Shown piece by piece: positions 57,245 to 64,000 of a stretch of 64,000 nt of DNA; the first letter of the stretch is position 1, and each line of letters begins with the position of its first letter. Below the pieces are notes generated by a model. The model did no database searches. It had not been told where the DNA came from and saw only the letters and a list, made by a program, of their open reading frames with translations. Made by a program: the position numbers and the translations under genes. The DNA comes from Citromicrobium sp. UBA3494 (GTDB lineage Bacteria > Pseudomonadota > Alphaproteobacteria > Sphingomonadales > Sphingomonadaceae). The DNA is taken from positions 180,956 to 244,955 of the forward strand of contig DFQH01000007.1 of NCBI GenBank assembly GCA_002377695.1. The letters run 5' to 3'.

Positions 57245-58522
57245 CTAGGCGAGCGCGCGGGTGGAGAGCTGGGCGTAGTTGCGCGGGCCTTCATCGAGCC
57301 GGAACGGCGTGGGCCGTGCACCCTTGCCGCTCGCCCGCGTGCCGATGACGTAGGTGTAGGCGCGCGGCTCAAGCTCGGCAGCGCGCACCGCGAGGCGCAG
57401 CAGCGGCACGAAGACCGGCACGTTGCCCTGATGCAGCGCGCGAACCTCCTGCAGGGGAATCCGCAACTGCCCCTGCATCGTGGTGCGCTGGCCGGGCTCC
57501 AGCCGCGCATGTTCGTGCAGTTCGGGGAATTCCTGCCGCGTATCGGCAAGCTGCTGGTCCGCCGGAATGCGGCCATGCGCGGTCGTCACATCGCCGTGGA
57601 CGCGGATCTGCGTGATGGGTCGGAGGCCACGATTGGCCAGGCTCACCCGGTAAGAAATCGTGGCGTTCATGACGCTACGATTGAGCGTGATCGCAACGGC
57701 CTCCACCTCCAGCGAGCCCGGTCCCGGCGCGCGCGCAGGTGCGGAGGTTGGGGGGTGGGAGCTTGCGGGCCGGCCGGCTGGCCGGGGCCGGGGCGACTCG
57801 ACCGGACGCAGCGGCTCGGGGGGAACCGCCGCAGCTGCCACTGCCGCACGCCGCCGTGCGATCCGGCGGCGGGCCAGCGCAAAGATTATCGTGCCGAGCA
57901 CCAGCACGGCCAGGCCGAGCAAGGTGGGCCAGACCCACGCGGGAACGACGGATGCCGGAGCGGGCTCCTGGAAGGGTTCTGGAGATGCGCCGGTATCGGC
58001 CTGCGGGTCGGCCCGCATGTCCGCCTCGATATCGGCGCGTCCGACGGCTTGTTCGGCGGTCGTGGGCAGGCCCCTCGCCGTGCCGGTTTCGGGTTGCGGT
58101 GCTGCCTCGCTGTTCGCTGCGGTCGGGGAGGCAGGCTCGACCGGATCGGCTTGCGGGGCGCGATCCGCAAGTACGTCGCGCGTCGAGATCACGCCTTCGC
58201 TTCGCGGCAGGGCGCGGTCTGGCTGGCCGGTTTCGGTTTGACGGGGGCTGGGGGTGGCAGGCGCAGGGCCGGTGGGGCTGGGCGCTGGCGAGGGCGTCGA
58301 ACGGTCCGGTCGCGCGGTTGCCGTGGGTTCCGGGGTGGCCGTGCCGATGACCCGGGGTGCGCTTCGTGTCTCGCCCTCAAGGTCGGTTGGCCCCTGCGCC
58401 TGCGGGCGCGATGTCGGCGTCGCATCGGGATCGGGCGGCAGCTGGAAATCGCTGACCGGCTGGGCGGTGGCAGCGGCAGCGCCGAATATCAGCAGCGCAG
58501 CGGGAAGAATGAGCGATCGCAT
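57245..58522 (-). CDS. Membrane protein with a proline-rich periplasmic region
   Basis: From ATG 58522 the protein is 425 residues. A signal peptide (LILPAALLIFGAAAATAQ) is followed by about 160 residues rich in Pro, Thr, Ala and Glu. A membrane helix (WVWPTLLGLAVLVLGTIIFALA, about residues 188-209) comes next, then a basic RRRIARRR. A cytosolic C-terminal domain of about 160 residues starts SLEVEAVAITLNRSVMNATISYRVSLANRGLRPI. The last is beta-rich and not recognised. The open frame to 59134 overlaps queF and is not used. Confidence 0.7.
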   Translation of the reverse strand: MRSLILPAALLIFGAAAATAQPVSDFQLPPDPDATPTSRPQAQGPTDLEGETRSAPRVIGTATPEPTATARPDRSTPSPAPSPTGPAPATPSPRQTETGQPDRALPRSEGVISTRDVLADRAPQADPVEPASPTAANSEAAPQPETGTARGLPTTAEQAVGRADIEADMRADPQADTGASPEPFQEPAPASVVPAWVWPTLLGLAVLVLGTIIFALARRRIARRRAAVAAAAVPPEPLRPVESPRPRPAGRPASSHPPTSAPARAPGPGSLEVEAVAITLNRSVMNATISYRVSLANRGLRPITQIRVHGDVTTAHGRIPADQQLADTRQEFPELHEHARLEPGQRTTMQGQLRIPLQEVRALHQGNVPVFVPLLRLAVRAAELEPRAYTYVIGTRASGKGARPTPFRLDEGPRNYAQLSTRALA

Positions 58523-58645
58523 GGGCAGACTTGGTACAGGAGGGATGCGCCCGAACACCGGGCAGAACGGCGCTGAATAGTGTGTGAATCGTGTGCGTGC
58601 AAAGGGCTGCTTGTGCGTGGCGTGCGATAAGGGCAAGGACGCGGC

Positions 58646-59125
58646 ATGAGCGACACACCCCGTGAAAGTCCCGGCGCCGAGGCCCCGCGTTTCCTCGGCC
58701 AGTCGAGCCCGCTGCCCGCCTCGCCCGAAGAGGCTCAGCTGGATTACGTACCCAATCCGCGCAAGGGCGGTCTGTATTGCGTGCGCTTTTCCGCGCCCGA
58801 ATTCACATCGCTGTGCCCCGTTACCGGTCAACCCGATTTCGCGCATCTGGTGATCGACTACGCGCCGGGCGAGACCATCGTGGAATCGAAAAGCCTCAAG
58901 CTGTTTCTCGGAAGCTTCCGCAATCATTGCGGTTTTCACGAGGATGTGACCGTCGGCATAGGGCAGCGCCTGTTCGACGAGATGGCGCCGCGCTGGCTGC
59001 GTATCGGCGGCTACTGGTACCCGCGCGGTGGCATTCCGATCGACGTATTCTGGCAGAGCGGCCCCGTGCCCGACGGCCTTTGGGTGCCCGATCAGGGCGT
59101 GCAAAACTACCGGGGGCGGGGTTAG
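58646..59125 (+). CDS. queF: 7-cyano-7-deazaguanine reductase (QueF)
   Basis: The 159-residue protein is the short QueF type. It contains the catalytic Cys in [11 protein letters not shown] near residue 55 and the QueF motif [12 protein letters not shown] near 85, which binds NADPH. It reduces preQ0 to preQ1 for queuosine in tRNA. The other queuosine genes are not in the window. It is divergent from the proline-rich membrane protein, with 123 nt between. Confidence 0.95.
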   Translation: MSDTPRESPGAEAPRFLGQSSPLPASPEEAQLDYVPNPRKGGLYCVRFSAPEFTSLCPVTGQPDFAHLVIDYAPGETIVESKSLKLFLGSFRNHCGFHEDVTVGIGQRLFDEMAPRWLRIGGYWYPRGGIPIDVFWQSGPVPDGLWVPDQGVQNYRGRG

Positions 59126-59152
59126 ACCCGGCATTCCCGGCCGGCGGTAGCG

Positions 59153-59929
59153 CTATTTCTTGACCCGCCACTCGCGCGAATAGGTCGATTCCTCGTGATA
59201 TTTGCGCTGGCGTGCGGCGGCTTCCCGTTCCCGTTCCGCCTCGCTCGATTCCCGGGCGAGGTGATCCTTCAGCAGTGCATCGCGCCGGATGGGGATCAGC
59301 TGAGCAATCGGGGTGCCAGCGGATAGCACATGCTGGCCCGGCGGCCCGGTCCACACGAAAGGCATGTTCACCGTCGTTTCGAAGCGGTCGCAGTCCACCA
59401 GGCCGGAAAAGCACGCGAAGGGCAGGTCGGGGCGGTTCATCGGCTGCGTGAACAGGACCGAGTAGCCGTCGGGCACCTTGATGCGCCACGGATTGATGAA
59501 CTTGAGCGGCATCGTTGCCTCGAAAGGAGGCTCCGGCGCGCCGATCTGGCCGGGGTGATGCTGTTCCAGCGGGGCGAAGGGCACATCTTCGGCCCAGCCC
59601 ATGGCGATATGCACCCGGTCTTCGGGCACCTGCAGCATCACGTCGAACGGCAGCGGGATCACGAAGCCGAGCGAGAGCGAATCGGTTACCGGCAGGCAGG
59701 CCTTCACGGTGAGGCCGGGCAGGCCGTTCGCGTCGGTCATGCCCATTTCGCGCGGAAGGCGCCTGAACCACTCCGGCGCGAAGCGGATCGCACGATCTGG
59801 CGGCGGGATACGTCCGGCAAGCGCGGGATCGCACAGGAATTCGATCCGGGGCGCTGGTGCTGCGGCATCGGTGGCGCGCGCCGCGCGGGGCGCGTCGTCG
59901 AACCCGAAGCTGATCCGCGTCTCGGCCAA
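59153..59929 (-). CDS. Uncharacterised protein, possibly DUF6065-like
   Basis: The 258-residue protein has no signal peptide or membrane segment. It contains GFVIPLPFDVMLQ near residue 87, FEATMPLKFINPWRIKVPDGYSVLFTQPMNRPDLPFACFSGLVDCD near 135 and PFVWTGPPGQHVLSAGTPIAQLIPI near 190, the layout of a single-domain beta-rich fold. The C-terminal 40 residues are a charged helix. The domain resembles DUF6065, but this is from memory of pattern only. Function is unknown. It converges on queF with about 27 nt between. Confidence 0.62.
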   Translation of the reverse strand: MAETRISFGFDDAPRAARATDAAAPAPRIEFLCDPALAGRIPPPDRAIRFAPEWFRRLPREMGMTDANGLPGLTVKACLPVTDSLSLGFVIPLPFDVMLQVPEDRVHIAMGWAEDVPFAPLEQHHPGQIGAPEPPFEATMPLKFINPWRIKVPDGYSVLFTQPMNRPDLPFACFSGLVDCDRFETTVNMPFVWTGPPGQHVLSAGTPIAQLIPIRRDALLKDHLARESSEAEREREAAARQRKYHEESTYSREWRVKK

Positions 59930-59969
59930 CTGCCGTCCTCCTCCCCCGTCAGGGCCCTTCCGACAGGTC

Positions 59970-60045
59970 TGGTGCCGGTTGCAGGAATCGAACCCGCGAC
60001 CTTCGGTTTACAAAACCGCTGCTCTACCAGCTGAGCTAAACCGGC
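59970..60045 (-). tRNA. tRNA-Thr (anticodon TGT)
   Basis: The minus strand folds as a full 76-nt cloverleaf: acceptor stem GCCGGTT paired with AACCGGC, D-arm GCTC...GAGC, anticodon stem GCGGT/ACCGA with one mismatch, T-arm. The loop TTTGTAA gives anticodon TGT, which reads ACA. The CCA end is encoded. Confidence 0.95.
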
Positions 60046-60205
60046 CGACCATCAGAAGGCTAGCGCATTGCGACAAAACGGGCGCGCCGTCCAGCCTTGC
60101 GATGCAGCGCGCCATGCAAGCCCGCCCGTCCGCTATGCGACCCGCTTTTTTTTGTCAAAATCGCGCCGATCTGGTAGGATGCAGGGCAATCGAAAGGACG
60201 AATAT

Positions 60206-60508
60206 TTGGACCAGAATCTTCGCACACAGCTGCAGTATGACGCGCAAAAGAAGTCGGTTGCCGCGGCTTATCTCCTGTGGCTGTTCCTGGGCTCCTTCGG
60301 GGCGCATCGCTTCTATCTGGGCCACATGACCAGCGGTGCGGTGCAGCTGGGCCTGTTGCTGCTCGGCTGGCTGCCGCTCTTCCTCGGCTGGGTCGTGCTG
60401 GGCGTTTGGTGGCTGGTCGATGCCTTCCTGATCCCCGGGCAGGCCGAAAGGCGCAATCTCCAGATGCTGGAACGGCTCGGCGGCGATCTGCCTGCGATAC
60501 CTGCCTGA
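60206..60508 (+). CDS. TM2-domain membrane protein
   Basis: From a TTG at 60206 (AAAGGA 7 nt upstream) the protein is 100 residues. Residues 22-80 are the TM2 domain: YLLWLFLGSFGAHRFYLGHMTSGAVQLGLLLLGWLPLF, two helices joined by an Arg-Phe-Tyr loop, followed by a third short hydrophobic segment WVVLGVWWLVDAFLIPG. The role of TM2 proteins is mostly unknown. An in-frame ATG at 60179 is an alternative start. Confidence 0.86.
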   Translation: MDQNLRTQLQYDAQKKSVAAAYLLWLFLGSFGAHRFYLGHMTSGAVQLGLLLLGWLPLFLGWVVLGVWWLVDAFLIPGQAERRNLQMLERLGGDLPAIPA

Positions 60509-60520
60509 AGGTCAGCGCGC

Positions 60521-60575
60521 GCCGCCAATCACCGCGCGCCGCCAATCACCGCGCGCCGCCAATCACCGCGCGCCG
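60521..60575. repeat. Three tandem 17-bp repeats at the 3' end of the next gene
   Basis: The 17-bp unit GCCGCCAATCACCGCGC occurs three times without gaps (60521-60537, 60538-60554, 60555-60571), plus a partial fourth (GCCG). On the minus strand each unit reads GCGCGGTGATTGGCGGC and contains a TGA. The last complete unit supplies the stop codon of the RNase-H-like gene. The copies are identical, so the duplication is recent or under selection. Confidence 0.9.
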
Positions 60576-61444
60576 AAGGTCCAGCCCTCGGTGCGTGCAA
60601 TCCGCTTTGTCAGCCCGCGCGGTGTCCACAGGGCCCCATCCTCACCCACATGGCGCAGCCATGCGGCGGTGAGCAGCGCGTCGGAGGAGTGATCGTCGAC
60701 TGCGCCGGTCGTGCCGGTCGGGTCCGATCCGATCGCGCGCAGCGCCTCGTCCAGCAGGCCGAAGTCCCTGATCTTGCGGCCGCGATGCGCGGGCAGCGCC
60801 TCCAGCGAGGCAAGCGCGGTATAGATTTCCACCAGCACCGATCCCGCCCGCGGCAGCGGGTCGACCGGCCAGACTGGCAGCGCGCCATCGAGCCGGTGCA
60901 GCAGACGCATGCCGGTGAGGCTCGATTTGCCCACCTGCGCAGCGCCGACGAGGTTGAAGTTGGAGACCGGGCGGCACCCCATTGCGCGCTGGGTGTGTTC
61001 GGCGAGGCGAAAACGGCCTTCGCGGCTGGCGGCGTCCGGCGCGTGGAATAGGTCACCCTCTTCGCCGCGCCCATGCCTGAAATAGCGTGCGACCTCGGGG
61101 TGCCGTAGCGCGCCGCCCGCTTCGAGGTTCGGGTCCCCCGCGCACAGCGTGTCGATCAGCGTCCAGAGCGATTTCACGTCGGGCGGCGAGTGCTTCCACC
61201 CGGGAAAGAACGCCCCGCAATCGGTGAAGGGAAGGGACATGCCGAGGTCGATCCCCGCCAGCGTGTCGGGTGGCAGATCGTGGCGCAGGAAGGCGAGCAC
61301 GCCTTCGCGGCTCCATCCCCTGTCCCGTTCGATCAGGCGCGGCGGTCCACCCTTCGCATCCGCGATGGCCAGGGCAATGCCCTTGTGCCGCGCGCCTTTT
61401 GCGCCCGACCAGTCGATGGCGAGGAAGTGGGAGAACCGGTTCAT
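60563..61444 (-). CDS. Predicted RNase-H-like fold protein (DUF429-like)
   Basis: From ATG 61444 the protein is 293 residues. It begins FLAIDWSGAKGARHKGIALAIAD, a strand with a carboxylate as in RNase-H-like folds. LAGIDLGMSLPF near residue 62 and DDHSSDALLTAAWLRHVGEDG near 250 hold further acidic residues in the positions of a nuclease active site. This resembles DUF429, a predicted nuclease family, but catalysis is not shown. The stop codon lies in the triplicated repeat. Confidence 0.68.
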   Translation of the reverse strand: MNRFSHFLAIDWSGAKGARHKGIALAIADAKGGPPRLIERDRGWSREGVLAFLRHDLPPDTLAGIDLGMSLPFTDCGAFFPGWKHSPPDVKSLWTLIDTLCAGDPNLEAGGALRHPEVARYFRHGRGEEGDLFHAPDAASREGRFRLAEHTQRAMGCRPVSNFNLVGAAQVGKSSLTGMRLLHRLDGALPVWPVDPLPRAGSVLVEIYTALASLEALPAHRGRKIRDFGLLDEALRAIGSDPTGTTGAVDDHSSDALLTAAWLRHVGEDGALWTPRGLTKRIARTEGWTFGAR

Positions 61445-61558
61445 GGGAAACGGCCCGAACACCGCTCGCCCCGTGCCAGGCGAACTCGAAGAACGTCTTC
61501 TTGAAGAAGAAGAGGATGCTTCGACAGGCTCCCTACGAGCGGACCGGGTTTGACGGGT

Positions 61559-62884
61559 TCAGGTTTCGCGCCGCTCACGCCGTAGCCCGTTCCAGTACTC
61601 CATCCGCTCCGCCACGCGCTTTTCGAAGCCGCGCCCGGTGGGTTCGTAGAAGCTCTGCGGCTCCATCTCGTCGGGCCAGTAGTTATCGCCCGAGAACGCA
61701 TCCTCGGCCGAATGGTCGTAGGAATAACCCTCGCCATAGCCGATGTTCTTCATCAGCTTGGTCGGCGCGTTGAGGATGTTCTTGGGAGGGGTGAGACTGC
61801 CCGTTTCCTTCGCGCTGCGCCACGCGGACTTCTGCGCCATGTAGGCTGCATTCGATTTGGGTGCGGTGGCGAGGTAGATGCATGCCTGCACCAGCGCCAG
61901 CTCGCCTTCGGGGCTGCCGAGAAACTCGTACGCATCGCGCGCGGCGATGCACTGGGTCAGCGCGGCGGGATCGGCCATGCCGATATCCTCCACCGCCATG
62001 CGCACCAGCCGCCGCGCGAGATAGCGCGGCTCCTCGCCCGCGGTCAGCATCCGCGCGAGGTAGTAGAGTGCGGCGTCCGGATCGCTCCCGCGCACGGCCT
62101 TATGCAGCGCGGAGATGAGGTTGTAATGCCCGTCGCGATCCTTGTCGTACACCGCCACCCGGCGTTGCAAAAAGCTACCGAGCCCTGCGGGATCGAGCGG
62201 CTCCGTCAGCCCCGCATTATACAGCGTTTCCGCCTGGTTGAGCAGGAAGCGGCCGTCGCCGTCGGCGGAAGCGATCAGCGCAGCGCGCGCATCTTCGGTG
62301 AGGGGGAGGGGGTGTTCCAGCTCCTCCGCGCGGGTCAGCAATTCGCCCAGCGCCTCATGCCCCAGTCGCTCGAGGATCAGCACCTGCGCGCGGCTGAGCA
62401 GCGCGGCGTTGAGTGCAAAACTTGGGTTTTCGGTCGTCGCGCCGACCAGCGTCACCGTGCCGCGCTCCACGAAGGGCAGGAAGCCATCCTGCTGCGCGCG
62501 GTTGAAGCGGTGAATCTCGTCCACGAACAGCAGCGTCTTCTGCCCTGCCTGCGCGGCCTTGTCGGCCTCCGCGAATACTTTCTTGAGGTCCGCCACGCCG
62601 CTGAATACCGCGCTGACGGCGGCAAAGCGCATGCCGACGCTGTCGGCCAGCAGGCGCGCGATCGTGGTCTTGCCGGTGCCAGGAGGCCCCCACAGGATCA
62701 TGCTGGAGAGCTTGCCCGCCGTCACCATCCGCCCGATCGTTCCTTCAGCGCCGGTCAGATGATCCTGCCCGACAACCTCGTCGAGGGTGCGCGGGCGCAG
62801 GCGGTCCGCCAGCGGTGCGTCGGCGCGCGGCTGGTCGGGAGCGGAGGGAGGAGGAGGGGAATCGTCCCCGAACAGATCGGCCAT
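61559..62884 (-). CDS. rarA: Replication-associated recombination protein RarA (MgsA)
   Basis: From ATG 62884 the protein is 441 residues. It starts MADLFGDD and then RLRPRTLDEVVGQDHL, typical for the family. Walker A GPPGTGKTTIARLL near residue 60, Walker B LLFVDEIHRFNRAQQD near 115 and the sensor GATTENPSFALNAALLSRAQVLIL near 145 define the AAA+ clamp-loader-like ATPase. The C-terminal half has the tetramerisation domain. It acts at stalled replication forks. The frame open to 63166 overlaps the divergent membrane protein and is not used. Confidence 0.95.
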   Translation of the reverse strand: MADLFGDDSPPPPSAPDQPRADAPLADRLRPRTLDEVVGQDHLTGAEGTIGRMVTAGKLSSMILWGPPGTGKTTIARLLADSVGMRFAAVSAVFSGVADLKKVFAEADKAAQAGQKTLLFVDEIHRFNRAQQDGFLPFVERGTVTLVGATTENPSFALNAALLSRAQVLILERLGHEALGELLTRAEELEHPLPLTEDARAALIASADGDGRFLLNQAETLYNAGLTEPLDPAGLGSFLQRRVAVYDKDRDGHYNLISALHKAVRGSDPDAALYYLARMLTAGEEPRYLARRLVRMAVEDIGMADPAALTQCIAARDAYEFLGSPEGELALVQACIYLATAPKSNAAYMAQKSAWRSAKETGSLTPPKNILNAPTKLMKNIGYGEGYSYDHSAEDAFSGDNYWPDEMEPQSFYEPTGRGFEKRVAERMEYWNGLRRERRET

Positions 62885-62985
62885 CGCGGTGCAGATAGGG
62901 ATGCATGGGGCGACTTGCCAATCCACCGCACTCGCATAAGCTGCGCCGCCAGAGGGTCGCGCCTTGTGGGAGAGGGGACGAACCA

Positions 62986-63429
62986 ATGGACGATTATCTC
63001 GATCGGAAAACGCCGTGGCACCTGTGGGTGGTGGGCATTGTGTCGCTGCTGTGGAACAGCATCGGCGCGGCGGACTATGTCTTTTCAAGCATGCAGGCCG
63101 ACTGGTGGCTGGAGGCCATGCAGTATCCCGAAAGCGGGATCGCCTATCTCCAAGCCTTTCCAGCATGGGCGCACGTCGGATGGGCGGTCGGCACGCTGGG
63201 GGGCTTTATCGGCTCTATCCTGCTGATTGCGCGCAGCGGGTTCGCAGTGTGGGCCTTCGCGCTTTCCCTCTTGGGTATCGCGGTGACCACCTACTACGAA
63301 ACGCTGACACAGCTTCCGCCCGAACTCGCGGAGATTCAGCCCGGGTGGTTTCCCTACGTTCTGTGGAGCATCGCCACATTCCTGCTGATCTACGCCATCA
63401 GCATGAGATCCAAAGGCGTGTTACGCTGA
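62986..63429 (+). CDS. Small four-helix membrane protein of unknown function
   Basis: From ATG 62986 (GAGAGGGGA upstream) the protein is 147 residues with four hydrophobic helices: LWVVGIVSLLWNSIGAADYV near residue 12, VGWAVGTLGGFIGSILLI near 65, VWAFALSLLGIAVTTYY near 88 and YVLWSIATFLLIYAI near 124. The WNSIGAADY motif is common in a group of small alphaproteobacterial membrane proteins with no known function. It overlaps the following glycosyltransferase 3' end by 9 nt, convergently. Confidence 0.8.
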   Translation: MDDYLDRKTPWHLWVVGIVSLLWNSIGAADYVFSSMQADWWLEAMQYPESGIAYLQAFPAWAHVGWAVGTLGGFIGSILLIARSGFAVWAFALSLLGIAVTTYYETLTQLPPELAEIQPGWFPYVLWSIATFLLIYAISMRSKGVLR

Positions 63430-64000
63430 TCTTGCCGCCTGCGGCCCGCCGTTCTTCTCTCGGGCATTCGCCAGCCGCAGGTAGGTATCCACCATCGATG
63501 CGTTGATCGCCTCCCAGGTGTAGGGCTGGCTGCGTTCGAGCCCCGCCGCGCCGTGCCGCGCGCGCAAATCCGCATCCGTGCAGTAAGGCGCCAGCGCGTC
63601 GGCAAAGCCTTCGACATCGCCCGGCGTCACCAGCGCGCCGGTTTCGCCATCGGCGACGAGGCTGGAACTGCCGGTGGCATTGGCGGCGACCACGGGGATC
63701 GCGCAGGCCATGTGTTCCAGCGTCACGTTGCCGAAGGTTTCGGTGATGGAAGGGTTGAAGAACACATCCGCGCTGGCGACCGCGCGGCCCAGGTCCGTGC
63801 CCTCCTGCTGGCCCACGAAGATACCGCCGGGCAGCGCTTTCTCGAACCATCCGCGCGCAGGCCCGTCGCCGATCACCATCACGCGGTGCGGCACCTGCCG
63901 CTTGCGCAGTTCGATGATCGAATCGGTGAAGACGTCGAGGCCCTTCTCCATCACCAGCCGCCCGAGGAAGGAGATCACCACCTCATCGTCGGCGATGCCC
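63421..64000 (-). CDS. Glycosyltransferase, GT4-type, C-terminal part (5' end outside window)
   Basis: The minus-strand frame is open from the window edge to a TAA at 63421-63423, and about 193 residues are visible. VISFLGRLVMEKGLDVFTDS opens the C-terminal GT-B half, and ADVFFNPSITETFGNVTLEHMACAIPVVA carries the nucleotide-sugar E-x7-E motif. It transfers a sugar from a nucleotide donor. The internal GTG at 63981 is not a start, because the frame runs on upstream. It is the second GT4 enzyme of the window. Confidence 0.88.
   Translation of the reverse strand, partial: GIADDEVVISFLGRLVMEKGLDVFTDSIIELRKRQVPHRVMVIGDGPARGWFEKALPGGIFVGQQEGTDLGRAVASADVFFNPSITETFGNVTLEHMACAIPVVAANATGSSSLVADGETGALVTPGDVEGFADALAPYCTDADLRARHGAAGLERSQPYTWEAINASMVDTYLRLANAREKNGGPQAARSA

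Noticed and set aside
58523..58645. A preQ1 riboswitch upstream of queF
   Set aside because: The 123-nt gap lacks the short H-type pseudoknot pattern and the A-rich tail of preQ1 aptamers.
60068..60205. A longer N-terminus for the TM2 protein
   Set aside because: The upstream part is basic, low in family likeness and close to the tRNA-Thr gene; TTG 60206 has a good ribosome site.

Overview
The window is a GC-rich chromosomal segment of an alphaproteobacterium. Gene content points to Sphingomonadales, probably an Erythrobacter-like relative: tamA/tamB after bpt, a sphingomonad-style division cluster with a long FtsZ, YbjN and Bax-inhibitor-like neighbours, a sulfite-reductase operon with DUF2849 and DUF934, and a diaminopimelate-type MurE. 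No insertion sequence, prophage, CRISPR array or rRNA was seen. Most of it reads as stable core genome. The genus is inference from gene content and was not computed.

Layout. 1-9.7 kb: the end of bpt (arginyltransferase), tamA-tamB for outer-membrane assembly, a glycosyltransferase, then a small accessory-looking set made of an HExxH protein, a Xre-type repressor with three 17-bp operator-like repeats, and a membrane protein. 9.8-14.5 kb, minus strand: glnA-glnB, argC, an SH3-like protein and an M17 aminopeptidase. 14.6-24.2 kb: a DUF3298-like lipoprotein, map, ccmA-ccmB, a pterin dehydratase, an S9 peptidase with a short-chain dehydrogenase, a DNA glycosylase, a ferredoxin, a cysteine synthase and two unknown envelope proteins.

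24.2-43.3 kb: the complete dcw cell-wall and division cluster on the plus strand, mraZ-rsmH-ftsL-ftsI-murE-murF-mraY-murD-ftsW-murG-murC-murB-ddl-ftsQ-ftsA-ftsZ. Most junctions overlap by 1-8 nt. It is preceded by an AT-rich leader of about 316 bp with a palindrome, and an inverted repeat sits just before the ftsZ ribosome site. 43.3-50 kb: a TPR/SPOR protein, a YbjN protein, a Bax-inhibitor-1 protein, a polyproline lipoprotein, tRNA-Ala(CGC), obgE and an epimerase.

50-57.2 kb, minus strand: sulfur metabolism. cobA-DUF2849-cysI-DUF934-cysH makes siroheme, reduces sulfite and reduces adenylylsulfate; sseA-metC-mscS follows upstream. 57.2-64 kb: a proline-rich membrane protein, queF, an unknown protein, tRNA-Thr(TGT), a TM2-domain protein, an RNase-H-like unknown with a triplicated 17-bp repeat at its stop codon, rarA, a small membrane protein and the 3' part of a glycosyltransferase cut by the window edge.

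No clearly new multi-gene system was found. The best candidates for something undescribed are the HExxH/Xre/membrane-protein set with its phased operators (8.0-9.7 kb), the repeat at 60.5 kb and the hairpin in front of ftsZ.
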